From positions 124,001-188,000 of the forward strand of contig CAYGTR010000001.1 in assembly GCA_964352855.1 (NCBI GenBank): DNA of 64,000 nucleotides, given 5' to 3'. The position numbers and the translations under genes were made by a program. This document shows, piece by piece, positions 25,638 to 33,797 of the stretch; position 1 is the first letter of the stretch; each line of letters starts with the position of its first letter. The notes beneath the pieces are model-generated. The model saw nothing but the letters and a program-made list of their open reading frames with translations, ran no database searches and had not been told where the DNA came from. The DNA is from Litorimonas sp964352855 (lineage in GTDB: Bacteria; Pseudomonadota; Alphaproteobacteria; Caulobacterales; Maricaulaceae).

Positions 25638-26504
25638 TTAAGCCATCGCCTTTACCGCGCAATTGTCGATCAGTCTGACCCCTTCGCAATGGGCAGCTAT
25701 GAGGAGGCGAGCGGGTTTGTTTAAGACGCCGCCTTCGAGCACGGTCAGAGAGTTTTTACTACGCGTTTGAACATAATCCACGCTGGCAAAGCCTGCATCC
25801 AAGAGCGCTTGCGTCGCGCGTTCTGCGGCGAGGTCGACATTTTCTCCGGCTTCCATTTTTTTGGCACAATCAAACATGATTTTGTTTAGCTGCCGCGCTT
25901 TGGCGAGGCCAGCCTCATCAAAATACTGATTGCGCGAAGAGAGGGCGAGGCCCTGTTCATCACGGGCAATGGGCGCGCCCACGACATTGATCGGCATATC
26001 TAAATCTTCAACCAAACGGCGGATCGTGGCCAACTGTTGATAGTCTTTTTCGCCAAAGACAGCGATGTCCGGCTGAACACGGTTAAACAGCTTTGTCACA
26101 ACGAGCGCGACGCCGTCAAAGAAGGTCGGGCGGTGATCTGTCTCAAGTCCCGTAGCCACACCACCGACTTTGACTGCTGTAGCGTGATGGGCATTATACA
26201 TGGAGTCAGGCTTGGGAATGTAAACCAGATCGACGCCTTCGACGGAAAGTTTTTCCATATCTTCTTTTTCGGTGCGCGGATAAGCGTCCAGATCTTCGCC
26301 GGGAGCAAATTGAGTGGGATTAACGAAAATGGAGACGACAACACGTTCCGCCTTTTTGCGAGCCAAACGGACGAGGGTGAGGTGCCCTTCATGCAGTGCC
26401 CCCATTGTCGGAACAAAGGCAATGCGGTTGCCCGAGCCACGCCAATCGGCAATATGCCCGCGTAAGGATCGCTCCGTGCGGCTAATGAGGGGGGGTATTG
26501 GCAT
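25638..26504 (-). CDS. panC: Pantothenate synthetase
   Basis: The 288-residue enzyme joins pantoate and beta-alanine with ATP to make pantothenate, the precursor of coenzyme A. Visible motifs are the nucleotide-binding FVPTMGALHEGH, the SIFVNPTQF segment, FGEKDYQQL and the SSRNQY motif (KMSKS-like loop). Length is normal. It is 14 nt downstream of the dacA-like gene and 2 nt upstream of DUF1272. panB is not in the window. Confidence 0.96.
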   Translation of the reverse strand: MPIPPLISRTERSLRGHIADWRGSGNRIAFVPTMGALHEGHLTLVRLARKKAERVVVSIFVNPTQFAPGEDLDAYPRTEKEDMEKLSVEGVDLVYIPKPDSMYNAHHATAVKVGGVATGLETDHRPTFFDGVALVVTKLFNRVQPDIAVFGEKDYQQLATIRRLVEDLDMPINVVGAPIARDEQGLALSSRNQYFDEAGLAKARQLNKIMFDCAKKMEAGENVDLAAERATQALLDAGFASVDYVQTRSKNSLTVLEGGVLNKPARLLIAAHCEGVRLIDNCAVKAMA

Positions 26505-26518
26505 ATAAAGCTATCACG

Positions 26519-27715
26519 TTAGGAACTCGGAGCGATAACCAAGCACCCGTAGCGGGATTTTTCAAGCGCTTTGCAAGCCGCGCGGGCTGATTCTGGGGAA
26601 AGTTCGGTCATTCGCGCCACAAATTGAGGGCCGCGTTGCTGAATACTCGGTTTGGCCTGCGATAGTTCGGGTAGCAGCGTCACACTGTTCAAATGGGTTT
26701 CTGCTTGGTCTTGGTCAGGGAATAGCCCTAGCTGAACCGACCAACTGCCTATCGGCAGGCGCAATGACCCTGTCCCGGCAGGGAATGTGGTGGCAGTTTT
26801 TTGTCCTCTTAGCCGCAAAATTTGAGGCGTTGCATTCGGCAGGGGTTTAACAACTTTTTGTGCTTTTGGACGCGTCTCGGCAACCGTAATGATTTGCGGT
26901 TCGACGCCCATCACGTCAAATCCTCTCTCAATCAGGTCAGACATATGTGAATTACGCGATGCCCCGCTGGCCCCGCCTAAAACCACGGCAATGAGGCGTC
27001 GCCCGTCTCTTTGGGCAGAAACAATAAGGTTATAACCGCTGTCACGCGTATATCCTGTCTTGAACCCATCCACGTCTTCGCGATTGTGCAGTAGACCGTT
27101 GGTGTTCTTGTAAGTGCGGTCTTTGTAGGTGAAGCTCTCGATCCCGAAATAATGATAATGGCGTCTGTGATTGACCAAAACGGCGTTGGCGAGCTTTGCC
27201 ATATCTCGCGCGGTTGTCAGTTGGTCGGGGTGAGGCAGGCCATTGGCGGTTTTAAATGTCGTTTGGCGCATGCCAAGGCTGCGGGCTTTCGCTGTCATTT
27301 GAAAGGCAAAGGCCTCTTCCGTTCCGGCAAGGCGCTCTGCCAAGACAACCGCCGCGTCATTCGCGCTGCGCACAGCGACGGCCTTTATAAGCATATCAAC
27401 AGAAATCTCTTGTCCTGGGCGCAAGCCAAGTTTCGTCGGGGCGGCACCAGCTGCCGCGCGTGAGACTTTGATTTTTTCATCCAGTCTCAACTGGCCCGCA
27501 TTAATCGCGTCAAAGGTCAGATAAAGCGTCATGACTTTGGTCAGAGAGGCAGGATAGCGCAGTTCGTCTATCTGTCGTGCATGGATGATATCCAGATTGT
27601 CACTATCCACGATGACAGAGGCATAGCGGCCATTAGGCACAATTTGACCTAAACTGCGCAGAGGTAAGGTGCAGAACAGACAGGCTATTGAAAATGATAT
27701 GAGCCAACGCCACAT
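26519..27715 (-). CDS. D-alanyl-D-alanine carboxypeptidase (S11) with SPOR domain
   Basis: The 398-residue exported enzyme trims the terminal D-alanine from peptidoglycan stem peptides. Penicillin-binding motifs are in order: SLTK with nucleophile Ser57 and Lys60, SAN (Ser117-Asn119) and KTG (Lys219-Gly221). The N-terminal hydrophobic stretch is a signal peptide. The last 80 residues (from about LPIGSWSVQLGLFPDQDQAE) form a SPOR-like domain, which usually targets denuded glycan at the division site. Its promoter region carries a perfect CtrA-type site (27746-27764) pointing toward it, which fits a division-linked role. Confidence 0.93.
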   Translation of the reverse strand: MWRWLISFSIACLFCTLPLRSLGQIVPNGRYASVIVDSDNLDIIHARQIDELRYPASLTKVMTLYLTFDAINAGQLRLDEKIKVSRAAAGAAPTKLGLRPGQEISVDMLIKAVAVRSANDAAVVLAERLAGTEEAFAFQMTAKARSLGMRQTTFKTANGLPHPDQLTTARDMAKLANAVLVNHRRHYHYFGIESFTYKDRTYKNTNGLLHNREDVDGFKTGYTRDSGYNLIVSAQRDGRRLIAVVLGGASGASRNSHMSDLIERGFDVMGVEPQIITVAETRPKAQKVVKPLPNATPQILRLRGQKTATTFPAGTGSLRLPIGSWSVQLGLFPDQDQAETHLNSVTLLPELSQAKPSIQQRGPQFVARMTELSPESARAACKALEKSRYGCLVIAPSS

Positions 27716-27745
27716 AGCGTCTCACTAGAGGTGAAGACTTACTTC

Positions 27746-27764
27746 ATGGTTAACAGACACTTAA
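27746..27764 (-). promoter_or_regulatory. Perfect extended CtrA box upstream of the dacA-like gene
   Basis: On the minus strand the site reads TTAA-N7-TTAACCAT, the full extended consensus. It ends about 30 bp upstream of the carboxypeptidase ATG (27715). clpS on the other strand starts 76 bp away, so it could also be affected. Confidence 0.6.
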
Positions 27765-27840
27765 TCATGCACAGTTAGCTCAGAAAACAGTATAAATATG
27801 CCGAAATGGCGCAGGTCTGGCTCTTTTCAATAGCCGTATA

Positions 27841-28215
27841 ATGACTAGGTTAAAGAGGATGACACGATTGATTCAGATTACGTTAAATGGCCAAGAAGAC
27901 GGGGCAGGCGGTGATGACATACCGGAACGTGGTGTTGCCACCATTGTTAAGCCCAAAACGAAAAAGCCGTCCATGTACCGCGTGCTTTTGATGAATGATG
28001 ATTACACGCCTATGGAATTTGTTGTCTCTATTCTGATGGGTATCTTTAAGAAATCAGCAGAAGAGGCGACACAGATCATGCTCAAAGTCCATCAAACGGG
28101 CATGGGAACATGTGGGGTTTATACCTTTGAGGTCGCAGAGACGAAAGTGGCGCAAGTTATGGATGCAGCAAAGCGCAATCAGCATCCGCTTCAATGTACG
28201 TTGGAGAAGGTTTAG
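27841..28215 (+). CDS. clpS: ClpS adaptor for the ClpAP protease
   Basis: The 124-residue protein delivers N-degron substrates to ClpA. The conserved core runs from about residue 38: PSMYRVLLMNDDYTPMEFVV, then the family end motif HQTGMGTCGVYTFEVAETKV. The N-terminal extension before it is flexible. An in-frame ATG at 27859 is an alternative start; neither has a strong ribosome site. clpA follows after 107 bp, the usual pairing. Confidence 0.94.
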   Translation: MTRLKRMTRLIQITLNGQEDGAGGDDIPERGVATIVKPKTKKPSMYRVLLMNDDYTPMEFVVSILMGIFKKSAEEATQIMLKVHQTGMGTCGVYTFEVAETKVAQVMDAAKRNQHPLQCTLEKV

Positions 28216-28267
28216 TGGTGAAAAATGCAGCTCACGAAACTGTAATGCAGCCGCGACACAGAGATGC

Positions 28268-28296
28268 CTTGATTTTGGATATGAAATTCCCAAATC
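28268..28296 (+). promoter_or_regulatory. Possible heat-shock (sigma-32-type) promoter of clpA
   Basis: CTTGATT (28268-28274), a 14-bp spacer and CCCAAATC (28289-28296) partly match the heat-shock consensus CTTGAAA-N13/14-CCCCATNT. The clpA ATG is 27 bp downstream with AGAAGGAAGGA as ribosome site. The -10 match is imperfect. Confidence 0.3.
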
Positions 28297-28322
28297 TAGT
28301 AACTAGAAGGAAGGAATATTAA

Positions 28323-30659
28323 ATGGCTTCATTTTCCCCCGTTTTGGAAGAGACCATCCACCGTGCCCTGACGCTGGCGACAGACCGTAAACACGAGCTC
28401 GCCACGCTTGAGCACTTATTATTGGCTCTTTTAGACGATAAAGACGCCGCCGCCGTCATTACAGCGTGCGACGTTGACATAGACAGTTTGCGGGCTGATG
28501 TGACCCGCTATCTTGACGAAGACTTGGCGTCTTTGACTATCGAAGATTTTGAGGAAGCACGCCCAACGGCTGGCTTCCACCGCGTGATCCAACGCGCCGT
28601 TATTCATGTGCAATCTTCTGGTCGTGAGGAAGTGACAGGTGCGAATGCGCTTGTTGCCCTTTTTGCCGAGCGTGAGTCACATGCGGTTTATTTCCTGCAA
28701 GAGCGGGATATGACACGTTATGATGCTGTTAATTACATCAGTCACGGCATTTCCAAAACGGGGGAGGCGAATGTCTCTAAACCCATTTTGGGCGCGAATG
28801 ATGAAGCGAATGGCGATGACGCTAAACAAAAAGACCCGCTTCAGGAATATACTGTCAACCTCAATCAAAAAGCAAAAGAAGGTGATATTGATCCGCTTAT
28901 CGGTCGGGATGATGAAGTTGAACGCTGCATCATGGTGCTCTCGCGTCGTCGTAAGAACAACCCGCTTCTCGTGGGTGATCCGGGCGTAGGTAAAACCGCG
29001 ATTGCTGAAGGTATCGCCCTCCGTATTGTGAAGGGAGAAGTGCCGGACATCCTTTTGGATGCCACAATTTACTCACTTGATATGGGCGCACTCTTGGCTG
29101 GAACACGTTACCGTGGTGACTTTGAAGAACGCCTGAAGGCCGTTGTCTCGAAGCTTCAAGACACGCCGGGTGCAGTTTTGTTTATTGATGAGATACATAC
29201 TATCATCGGGGCGGGCGCCACGAGTGGTGGAGCGATGGATGCGTCTAACTTGCTCAAACCCGCTCTGCAGTCAGGTAAGCTGCGCTGTATGGGCTCGACA
29301 ACCTATAAAGAATATCGTCAGCATTTTGAAAAAGATCGCGCTCTATCGCGTCGTTTCCTAAAAATAGATGTGTCCGAGCCAACAGCCGAGGACGCCGTAA
29401 AAATCCTTCAAGGTCTGAAGTCCTATTTCGAAGAATTTCATGATGTAAAATATACGTCAGCTGCTATCCAAGGCGCGGTAGACCTTTCCGTGCGTCATAT
29501 TACGGATCGTAAGCTCCCTGATAAAGCGATTGATATTATCGACGAGGCGGGTGCGCGTACGCGGCTCGTAGAAGAGAAAAAGCGTAATAAAAAGATCGAT
29601 ATTAAAGAGATCGAGTCTGTTATTGCGAAAATCGCTCGCATACCCCCGAAATCTATTTCGCGTGACGATGAAAAGGCACTGAAATCTTTGCCGATGGACC
29701 TTAAACGTATGGTATTTGGTCAGGATAAGGCAATCGAACAGGTTGCCTCTGCCGTCAAATTGGCACGTGCGGGATTGCGCGAGCCGGACAAGCCGATTGG
29801 TAGCTATCTTTTTGCTGGCCCAACAGGTGTGGGTAAAACAGAAGTCGCCAAGCAACTGGCCATGACGCAAGGTTTGGAACTACTCCGTTTTGACATGTCC
29901 GAATATATGGAACGTCACACGGTCTCGCGCCTCATCGGTGCGCCTCCCGGCTATGTCGGCTATGATCAAGGCGGCTTGCTCACGGATGCTGTGAACCAAA
30001 ATCCGCATAGTGTGCTCTTGCTTGACGAAATCGAGAAAGCGCATCCGGATATTTACAATATCCTCCTGCAGGTTATGGATAATGGATTCTTGACGGATGC
30101 CAATGGCCGCAAAGTCGACTTCCGCAATGTCATTTTAATTATGACAACCAATGCAGGGGCCGCCGATGCTGCCAGAGCTGAAATTGGTTTTGGTCGCGGT
30201 ATGAAAGAAGACGAGCAAAATGAGGCGATTAAACGTCGCTTCACGCCTGAATTCCGTAACCGTTTGGATGCGGTCGTGTCCTTTGCGCCGTTAACCCCTG
30301 AGGACATTGCCAAAGTTGTCGATAAATTTGTCATTCAATTAGAAGCACAGCTTGCTGATCGCAAAATTGAGTTTGAATTGTCCAAAGGTGCAAATGTTTG
30401 GTTGGCAACGAAAGGCTATGACAAACGCTATGGTGCACGTCCGCTGGGCCGCACAATCCAAGAATATATCAAAAAGCCGCTCGCGGATGAGATATTGTTT
30501 GGCAAGCTCAAAACAGGCGGACTTGTGAAAGTGGGTGTGGACCGGAAGAAGGAAAATCTCACCTTCAAAATCGTCCCGCCCGCGAAGCAAAATATCGAAG
30601 GGCCGGATAAGTCTAAAGGACTACCGTCGCCGGAAGATAAGCCCAAAGAGGACGCGTAG
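28323..30659 (+). CDS. clpA: ATP-dependent Clp protease ATP-binding subunit ClpA
   Basis: The 778-residue AAA+ unfoldase feeds substrates, including those brought by ClpS, to ClpP. It has the N-terminal Clp-N domain (about residues 1-140). The first nucleotide domain has GDPGVGKTAI near residue 220 and FIDEIHTIIGAG. The second has GPTGVGKTEV near residue 500 and LLLDEIEKAHPD, followed by the C-terminal small domain. The tail after residue 745 is charged and low in complexity. There is no long middle coiled-coil domain, which separates it from ClpB. A terminator follows directly. Confidence 0.96.
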   Translation: MASFSPVLEETIHRALTLATDRKHELATLEHLLLALLDDKDAAAVITACDVDIDSLRADVTRYLDEDLASLTIEDFEEARPTAGFHRVIQRAVIHVQSSGREEVTGANALVALFAERESHAVYFLQERDMTRYDAVNYISHGISKTGEANVSKPILGANDEANGDDAKQKDPLQEYTVNLNQKAKEGDIDPLIGRDDEVERCIMVLSRRRKNNPLLVGDPGVGKTAIAEGIALRIVKGEVPDILLDATIYSLDMGALLAGTRYRGDFEERLKAVVSKLQDTPGAVLFIDEIHTIIGAGATSGGAMDASNLLKPALQSGKLRCMGSTTYKEYRQHFEKDRALSRRFLKIDVSEPTAEDAVKILQGLKSYFEEFHDVKYTSAAIQGAVDLSVRHITDRKLPDKAIDIIDEAGARTRLVEEKKRNKKIDIKEIESVIAKIARIPPKSISRDDEKALKSLPMDLKRMVFGQDKAIEQVASAVKLARAGLREPDKPIGSYLFAGPTGVGKTEVAKQLAMTQGLELLRFDMSEYMERHTVSRLIGAPPGYVGYDQGGLLTDAVNQNPHSVLLLDEIEKAHPDIYNILLQVMDNGFLTDANGRKVDFRNVILIMTTNAGAADAARAEIGFGRGMKEDEQNEAIKRRFTPEFRNRLDAVVSFAPLTPEDIAKVVDKFVIQLEAQLADRKIEFELSKGANVWLATKGYDKRYGARPLGRTIQEYIKKPLADEILFGKLKTGGLVKVGVDRKKENLTFKIVPPAKQNIEGPDKSKGLPSPEDKPKEDA

Positions 30660-30683
30660 TAGCGTCTCAGATGTAAGACAGAG

Positions 30684-30711
30684 AACCCGCTGCAAGGCGG
30701 GTTTTTATTTA
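30684..30711. terminator. Terminator after clpA
   Basis: AACCCGC (30684-30690) pairs with GCGGGTT (30697-30703) around a 6-nt loop and is followed by a T-rich run. It may also act on the convergent kynureninase-like gene. Confidence 0.85.
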
Positions 30712-30720
30712 TCCTGAAGC

Positions 30721-31803
30721 CTATCGAAGAAGACTCGAGAGAATTTTTACGTCTTCATTAGACACATACCCATGCATTGAGAAGCGAAAGCCTTCGCGTC
30801 TTTCGTCGTGGAGGATATGAGCACTTTTAAGTTTGTGTCTTAGTGCGTCTCTTTCCTTAGGATTAATCACTAGGGTCGCGCCGCGTTTTCCGCTGTCTCT
30901 GGGCGAGACAAGAATATTGTCGGGAACGATTTGCGTAAGTTTCGTGAGGTGACAATCAATAATGTGATGGGCCGTTTCCAAACCGATCTCATCCCATAGG
31001 CTCATTGCCGCATTGGCCGCAGCTATTGGTGCGGGTGAGGGTGTCCCCCCGAAAAATTTCATGGCGTCGTTTGCATAACGGAAATTATCTATCTCCATCT
31101 CAAATGGATTTTCATGAGAAAACCATCCGACATCAAGGGGTTGGCTTAAATCCAACATCTCTTGCGAGGCATAAAGGAAACAGGCGCCCGGACCAAAGCA
31201 CAGAAACTTTACACCTGTCCCGGTGATGAAATCAGCCTGCCAGTCCACCGCATGAACAGGCACAGCGCCAAAGGATTGCGCAATGTCGATAATGGAAATC
31301 GCGCTTGTGTCGCGGGCGAGATTACATATCTCCTGAATGGGTAAAAGGTGCGACGTGTTCGACAGAACATGGGTGGCATGAACAATCGCCGTGGTCTCAT
31401 TTATTGCGTCTGCCCAAACGTTGACATCAGTAGGATCGCCGTCCAAATATTTGATTTTATATCCCAACCGTTCGGCCTGTTTCATCACAAACCCGATGGT
31501 AGGGAAATCCTGTTTGGACAGTAATATCGCGTCGCGTCCTTTTGTCTGTGGCAGGCTGAAAATAATTTTTGTGAGGGCGCTTGAGATATTTGTCTGCGGA
31601 CAAATCAGAGAAGATGAAACACCTAAAAATTGACTTAGCCCTGCGCGAAACTTATCCAAAAGCGGCATCCATTCCGTCCAGGTTTGTCCCGTTTTCCAAG
31701 GCATGTAAAAATGATCTGCGACAAGGGCGTCTGTACGTTTCGGCAAGCAACCCACACTATGGGATAGGAAATAATTATCCGGAACATGGAAATGATCACG
31801 CAT
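30721..31803 (-). CDS. Kynureninase-like PLP enzyme (class V aminotransferase fold)
   Basis: The 360-residue protein has a class V PLP-enzyme fold: IIDIAQSFGA (Asp173, cofactor contact) and the PLP lysine Lys199 in TGTGVKFLCFGPGACFLYA. It also has kynureninase-like segments LDVGWFSHENPFEME and FFGGTPSPAPIAAANAAM. Kynureninase cleaves kynurenine to anthranilate and alanine. The protein is shorter than the usual 400 or more residues. Its ATG overlaps by 1 nt the stop of the TDO-like gene, so the two are translationally coupled and probably act in one pathway. Because the TDO-like partner is atypical, the substrate may be a modified kynurenine or indole derivative; I am confident of the fold, less of the reaction. 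Confidence 0.72.
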   Translation of the reverse strand: MRDHFHVPDNYFLSHSVGCLPKRTDALVADHFYMPWKTGQTWTEWMPLLDKFRAGLSQFLGVSSSLICPQTNISSALTKIIFSLPQTKGRDAILLSKQDFPTIGFVMKQAERLGYKIKYLDGDPTDVNVWADAINETTAIVHATHVLSNTSHLLPIQEICNLARDTSAISIIDIAQSFGAVPVHAVDWQADFITGTGVKFLCFGPGACFLYASQEMLDLSQPLDVGWFSHENPFEMEIDNFRYANDAMKFFGGTPSPAPIAAANAAMSLWDEIGLETAHHIIDCHLTKLTQIVPDNILVSPRDSGKRGATLVINPKERDALRHKLKSAHILHDERREGFRFSMHGYVSNEDVKILSSLLR

Positions 31804-32543
31804 TAGGTTTTGGGCTCTAATTTATCGCGCGTTTTTCCGTATGTGCCACCCCAACGATCTGTCATTTCCGCACGAACCGTCCAAAGTTCCGGAAAGAATT
31901 TTTGTCGCAAACCTTCATTTAATATCTCAACGGGGCGTCCTTTGAGAGAATTGGCCGCCACACCGATCGAACGGTAAATAAGCTGCATATGCGCATTTCT
32001 GAATTTTTGGAATTGCTCATCAAATTCAGCTAAGGCTTCGGCAATCATATAAGCGTCATCATGCGTGTAACCGCTGTCATAAATGTTTTCGACCGTGCGT
32101 TTGCCGCCTTCCAGATAGACCGCTTTGAATGTGGCCCATAAATCCGTTGGCATGTGTAATAACACACGAAAGCCGGGGCTTTCTTGTCCGCTGCCATTGC
32201 CTAGCAAGAGGCGTATTTCCTGATAATCTTTGGGTGACATGGTCTCCAATAGACTGAGCTGCGTTGTCATCATTTCTTGGCAGATATGCACGCGGCGAAA
32301 CAAGGTCAGCGCCTTGAACGTATTGCGAGCGCGCATTTCATCATCAATATCCAACAGAGTTGTCGCCATCAGCTTCATCCAAAGCTCTTCGACCTGATGG
32401 ATAATCATGAATTGTAATTCGTCGGGATTACATAGGTCTTTGGGTTCTTTTTGGCACGCCAGAAGTGCTTCTGTGTTCAGATATATTTCATAATCAAGCT
32501 GGCCCGCGCCGCGCATCATTTTTTGGTATTTTTGTCTGTCCAT
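31803..32543 (-). CDS. Tryptophan 2,3-dioxygenase-like heme protein, atypical
   Basis: The 246-residue protein begins like TDO: YEIYLNTEALLACQ and FMIIHQVEELWMKLM, with His49 in the distal heme position. It has an arginine (Arg126) in SGQESPGFR and a heme-ligand-like His185 in FRNAHMQLIYRSIG. It is shorter than usual TDO (about 280). The canonical SGFQS is changed to SGQES, and the loop after the heme ligand, normally KxGTGGSxG, is replaced by SLKGRPVEILNEG. These changes lie at the substrate pocket. TDO opens the indole ring of tryptophan; this one may act on another indole or aromatic, as known TDO-like proteins (for example PrnB, SfmD) do. It is coupled to the kynureninase-like gene. Confidence 0.72.
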   Translation of the reverse strand: MDRQKYQKMMRGAGQLDYEIYLNTEALLACQKEPKDLCNPDELQFMIIHQVEELWMKLMATTLLDIDDEMRARNTFKALTLFRRVHICQEMMTTQLSLLETMSPKDYQEIRLLLGNGSGQESPGFRVLLHMPTDLWATFKAVYLEGGKRTVENIYDSGYTHDDAYMIAEALAEFDEQFQKFRNAHMQLIYRSIGVAANSLKGRPVEILNEGLRQKFFPELWTVRAEMTDRWGGTYGKTRDKLEPKT

Positions 32544-32583
32544 TGTCTCTCTCTTTGTGTTGGGGTTAAAGGAGAGGGGAAGC

Positions 32584-32708
32584 TAAGCGTGTCCCGTCAG
32601 CCACTGACGCAGAACATGCTCTGCCAATAATATGGGGACGCGATTGAACATAAAATCAAGGTAATCCTTTTCGGGCTTTTGTAAATCCGCAGATGCTAGA
32701 AAAATAGC
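32584..32708 (-). other. Possible coding remnant upstream of the TDO-like gene
   Basis: In the frame that follows the AraC gene stop, about 41 codons stay open to a TAG at 32584-32586 and read like protein (ends NRVPILLAEHVLRQWLTGHA). There is no good start codon except an ATG giving 22 residues. It may be the tail of a lost gene or chance; an open run of this length has a probability around 0.15. Confidence 0.2.
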
Positions 32709-32711
32709 AAC

Positions 32712-33749
32712 TCAAGTGTCTTCTATTCCGCTTCTAAATTCTGACGGTGTCATGCCTTCGGTCTGTTTGAAAGCACGATTGAAAGGTGAGATAGAATTAT
32801 AACCTGCTTCCAAAGCGATTGTTAAAATAGGAACGTCTTTTTTTTCAGGATTTTGGAATTCATTTTTTACATGCGCAATACGTAATGAATTTATATATCC
32901 ACTGAAATGACGATGGCCTAAATGCCCATTGATTAAGGTGCGCAGGGCATGTGGTGTTGAGCCGACTTTTACGGCTAAAGCCTCAATAGTGAGTCCCGAT
33001 ATTAAATAAGCTTTCTCCTGATGCATGACAAAGTGGAGTTTTTCTAACAGTTGTTTGTTTTTGTAAGAAAGGCTGTCTGAGTCTGATTTTTTTCTGGCCT
33101 CAAATTTTAATGACTCCGGCGATACGCGCAGGAGCCAATAACCGCCCCATATTATGGCTGGTAAAACAATCAATGTTTTGACAGAGGGGATGTAATCTTC
33201 GAGACTTGTAATGACTAAAATATCAGCGAGTGTGAAAAGGGTAATTGTGCTCGCCAGACCGATTACGAAATAAAATCGCCCCTTTCGACGAGATTCCAAG
33301 AGATCATCTTTTCGGCCAGAGAGCGTCACTAAGACAAGATGAACGACAACACATAACGCTATTATGTCAATGATAATCAGCAGGATTAAGGCTTGAAACT
33401 CAACGAATCCAAACTGTTGCAGCCTCAGCAAGATAACGAAAAATGTATACATTAAGGCCACACCCAGATGGAAGCCTTTCATTTCAAAATCATCATTAAA
33501 GAGGGATAATCCGAACAGCCAAACGAAGATAAGATTTGTAACATCGATTACTTTAAAGCTTATCAATAAGGGTTGTGGGAGGTGTATGGTTTCGGGCGTA
33601 TAGCCAAGGAGCGTGGCCGCGACTGTGATGGCCATGCAAACTAAATACTTGGAACTATTCACTTTCCTAACATCTCTTAGGGCAAGTCCTGCAATAAGCA
33701 ACAGCACAGCCACACCCGAAAACAATATGAAAGTGTCGAAAAACAACAT
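32712..33749 (-). CDS. Membrane-spanning AraC-family regulator
   Basis: The 345-residue protein has six or seven hydrophobic segments in its first 225 residues and a C-terminal AraC-type DNA-binding domain (about residues 250-342). That domain shows LTIEALAVKVGSTPHALRTLIN as the first helix-turn-helix and ILTIALEAGYNSISPFNRAFKQTEGMTPSEFR as the second. Such proteins sense a signal in or at the membrane and bind DNA directly. It probably controls the adjacent serine hydrolase gene, which ends... upstream at 33798 with only 48 bp between its stop and this ATG. The codon and base use is more AT-rich than neighbouring genes, a hint of transfer. Confidence 0.85.
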   Translation of the reverse strand: MLFFDTFILFSGVAVLLLIAGLALRDVRKVNSSKYLVCMAITVAATLLGYTPETIHLPQPLLISFKVIDVTNLIFVWLFGLSLFNDDFEMKGFHLGVALMYTFFVILLRLQQFGFVEFQALILLIIIDIIALCVVVHLVLVTLSGRKDDLLESRRKGRFYFVIGLASTITLFTLADILVITSLEDYIPSVKTLIVLPAIIWGGYWLLRVSPESLKFEARKKSDSDSLSYKNKQLLEKLHFVMHQEKAYLISGLTIEALAVKVGSTPHALRTLINGHLGHRHFSGYINSLRIAHVKNEFQNPEKKDVPILTIALEAGYNSISPFNRAFKQTEGMTPSEFRSGIEDT

Positions 33750-33797
33750 ATTTATGTCATAACATAAAAAGAGAGTCTCGAAGCGATAGTTTTAAGC

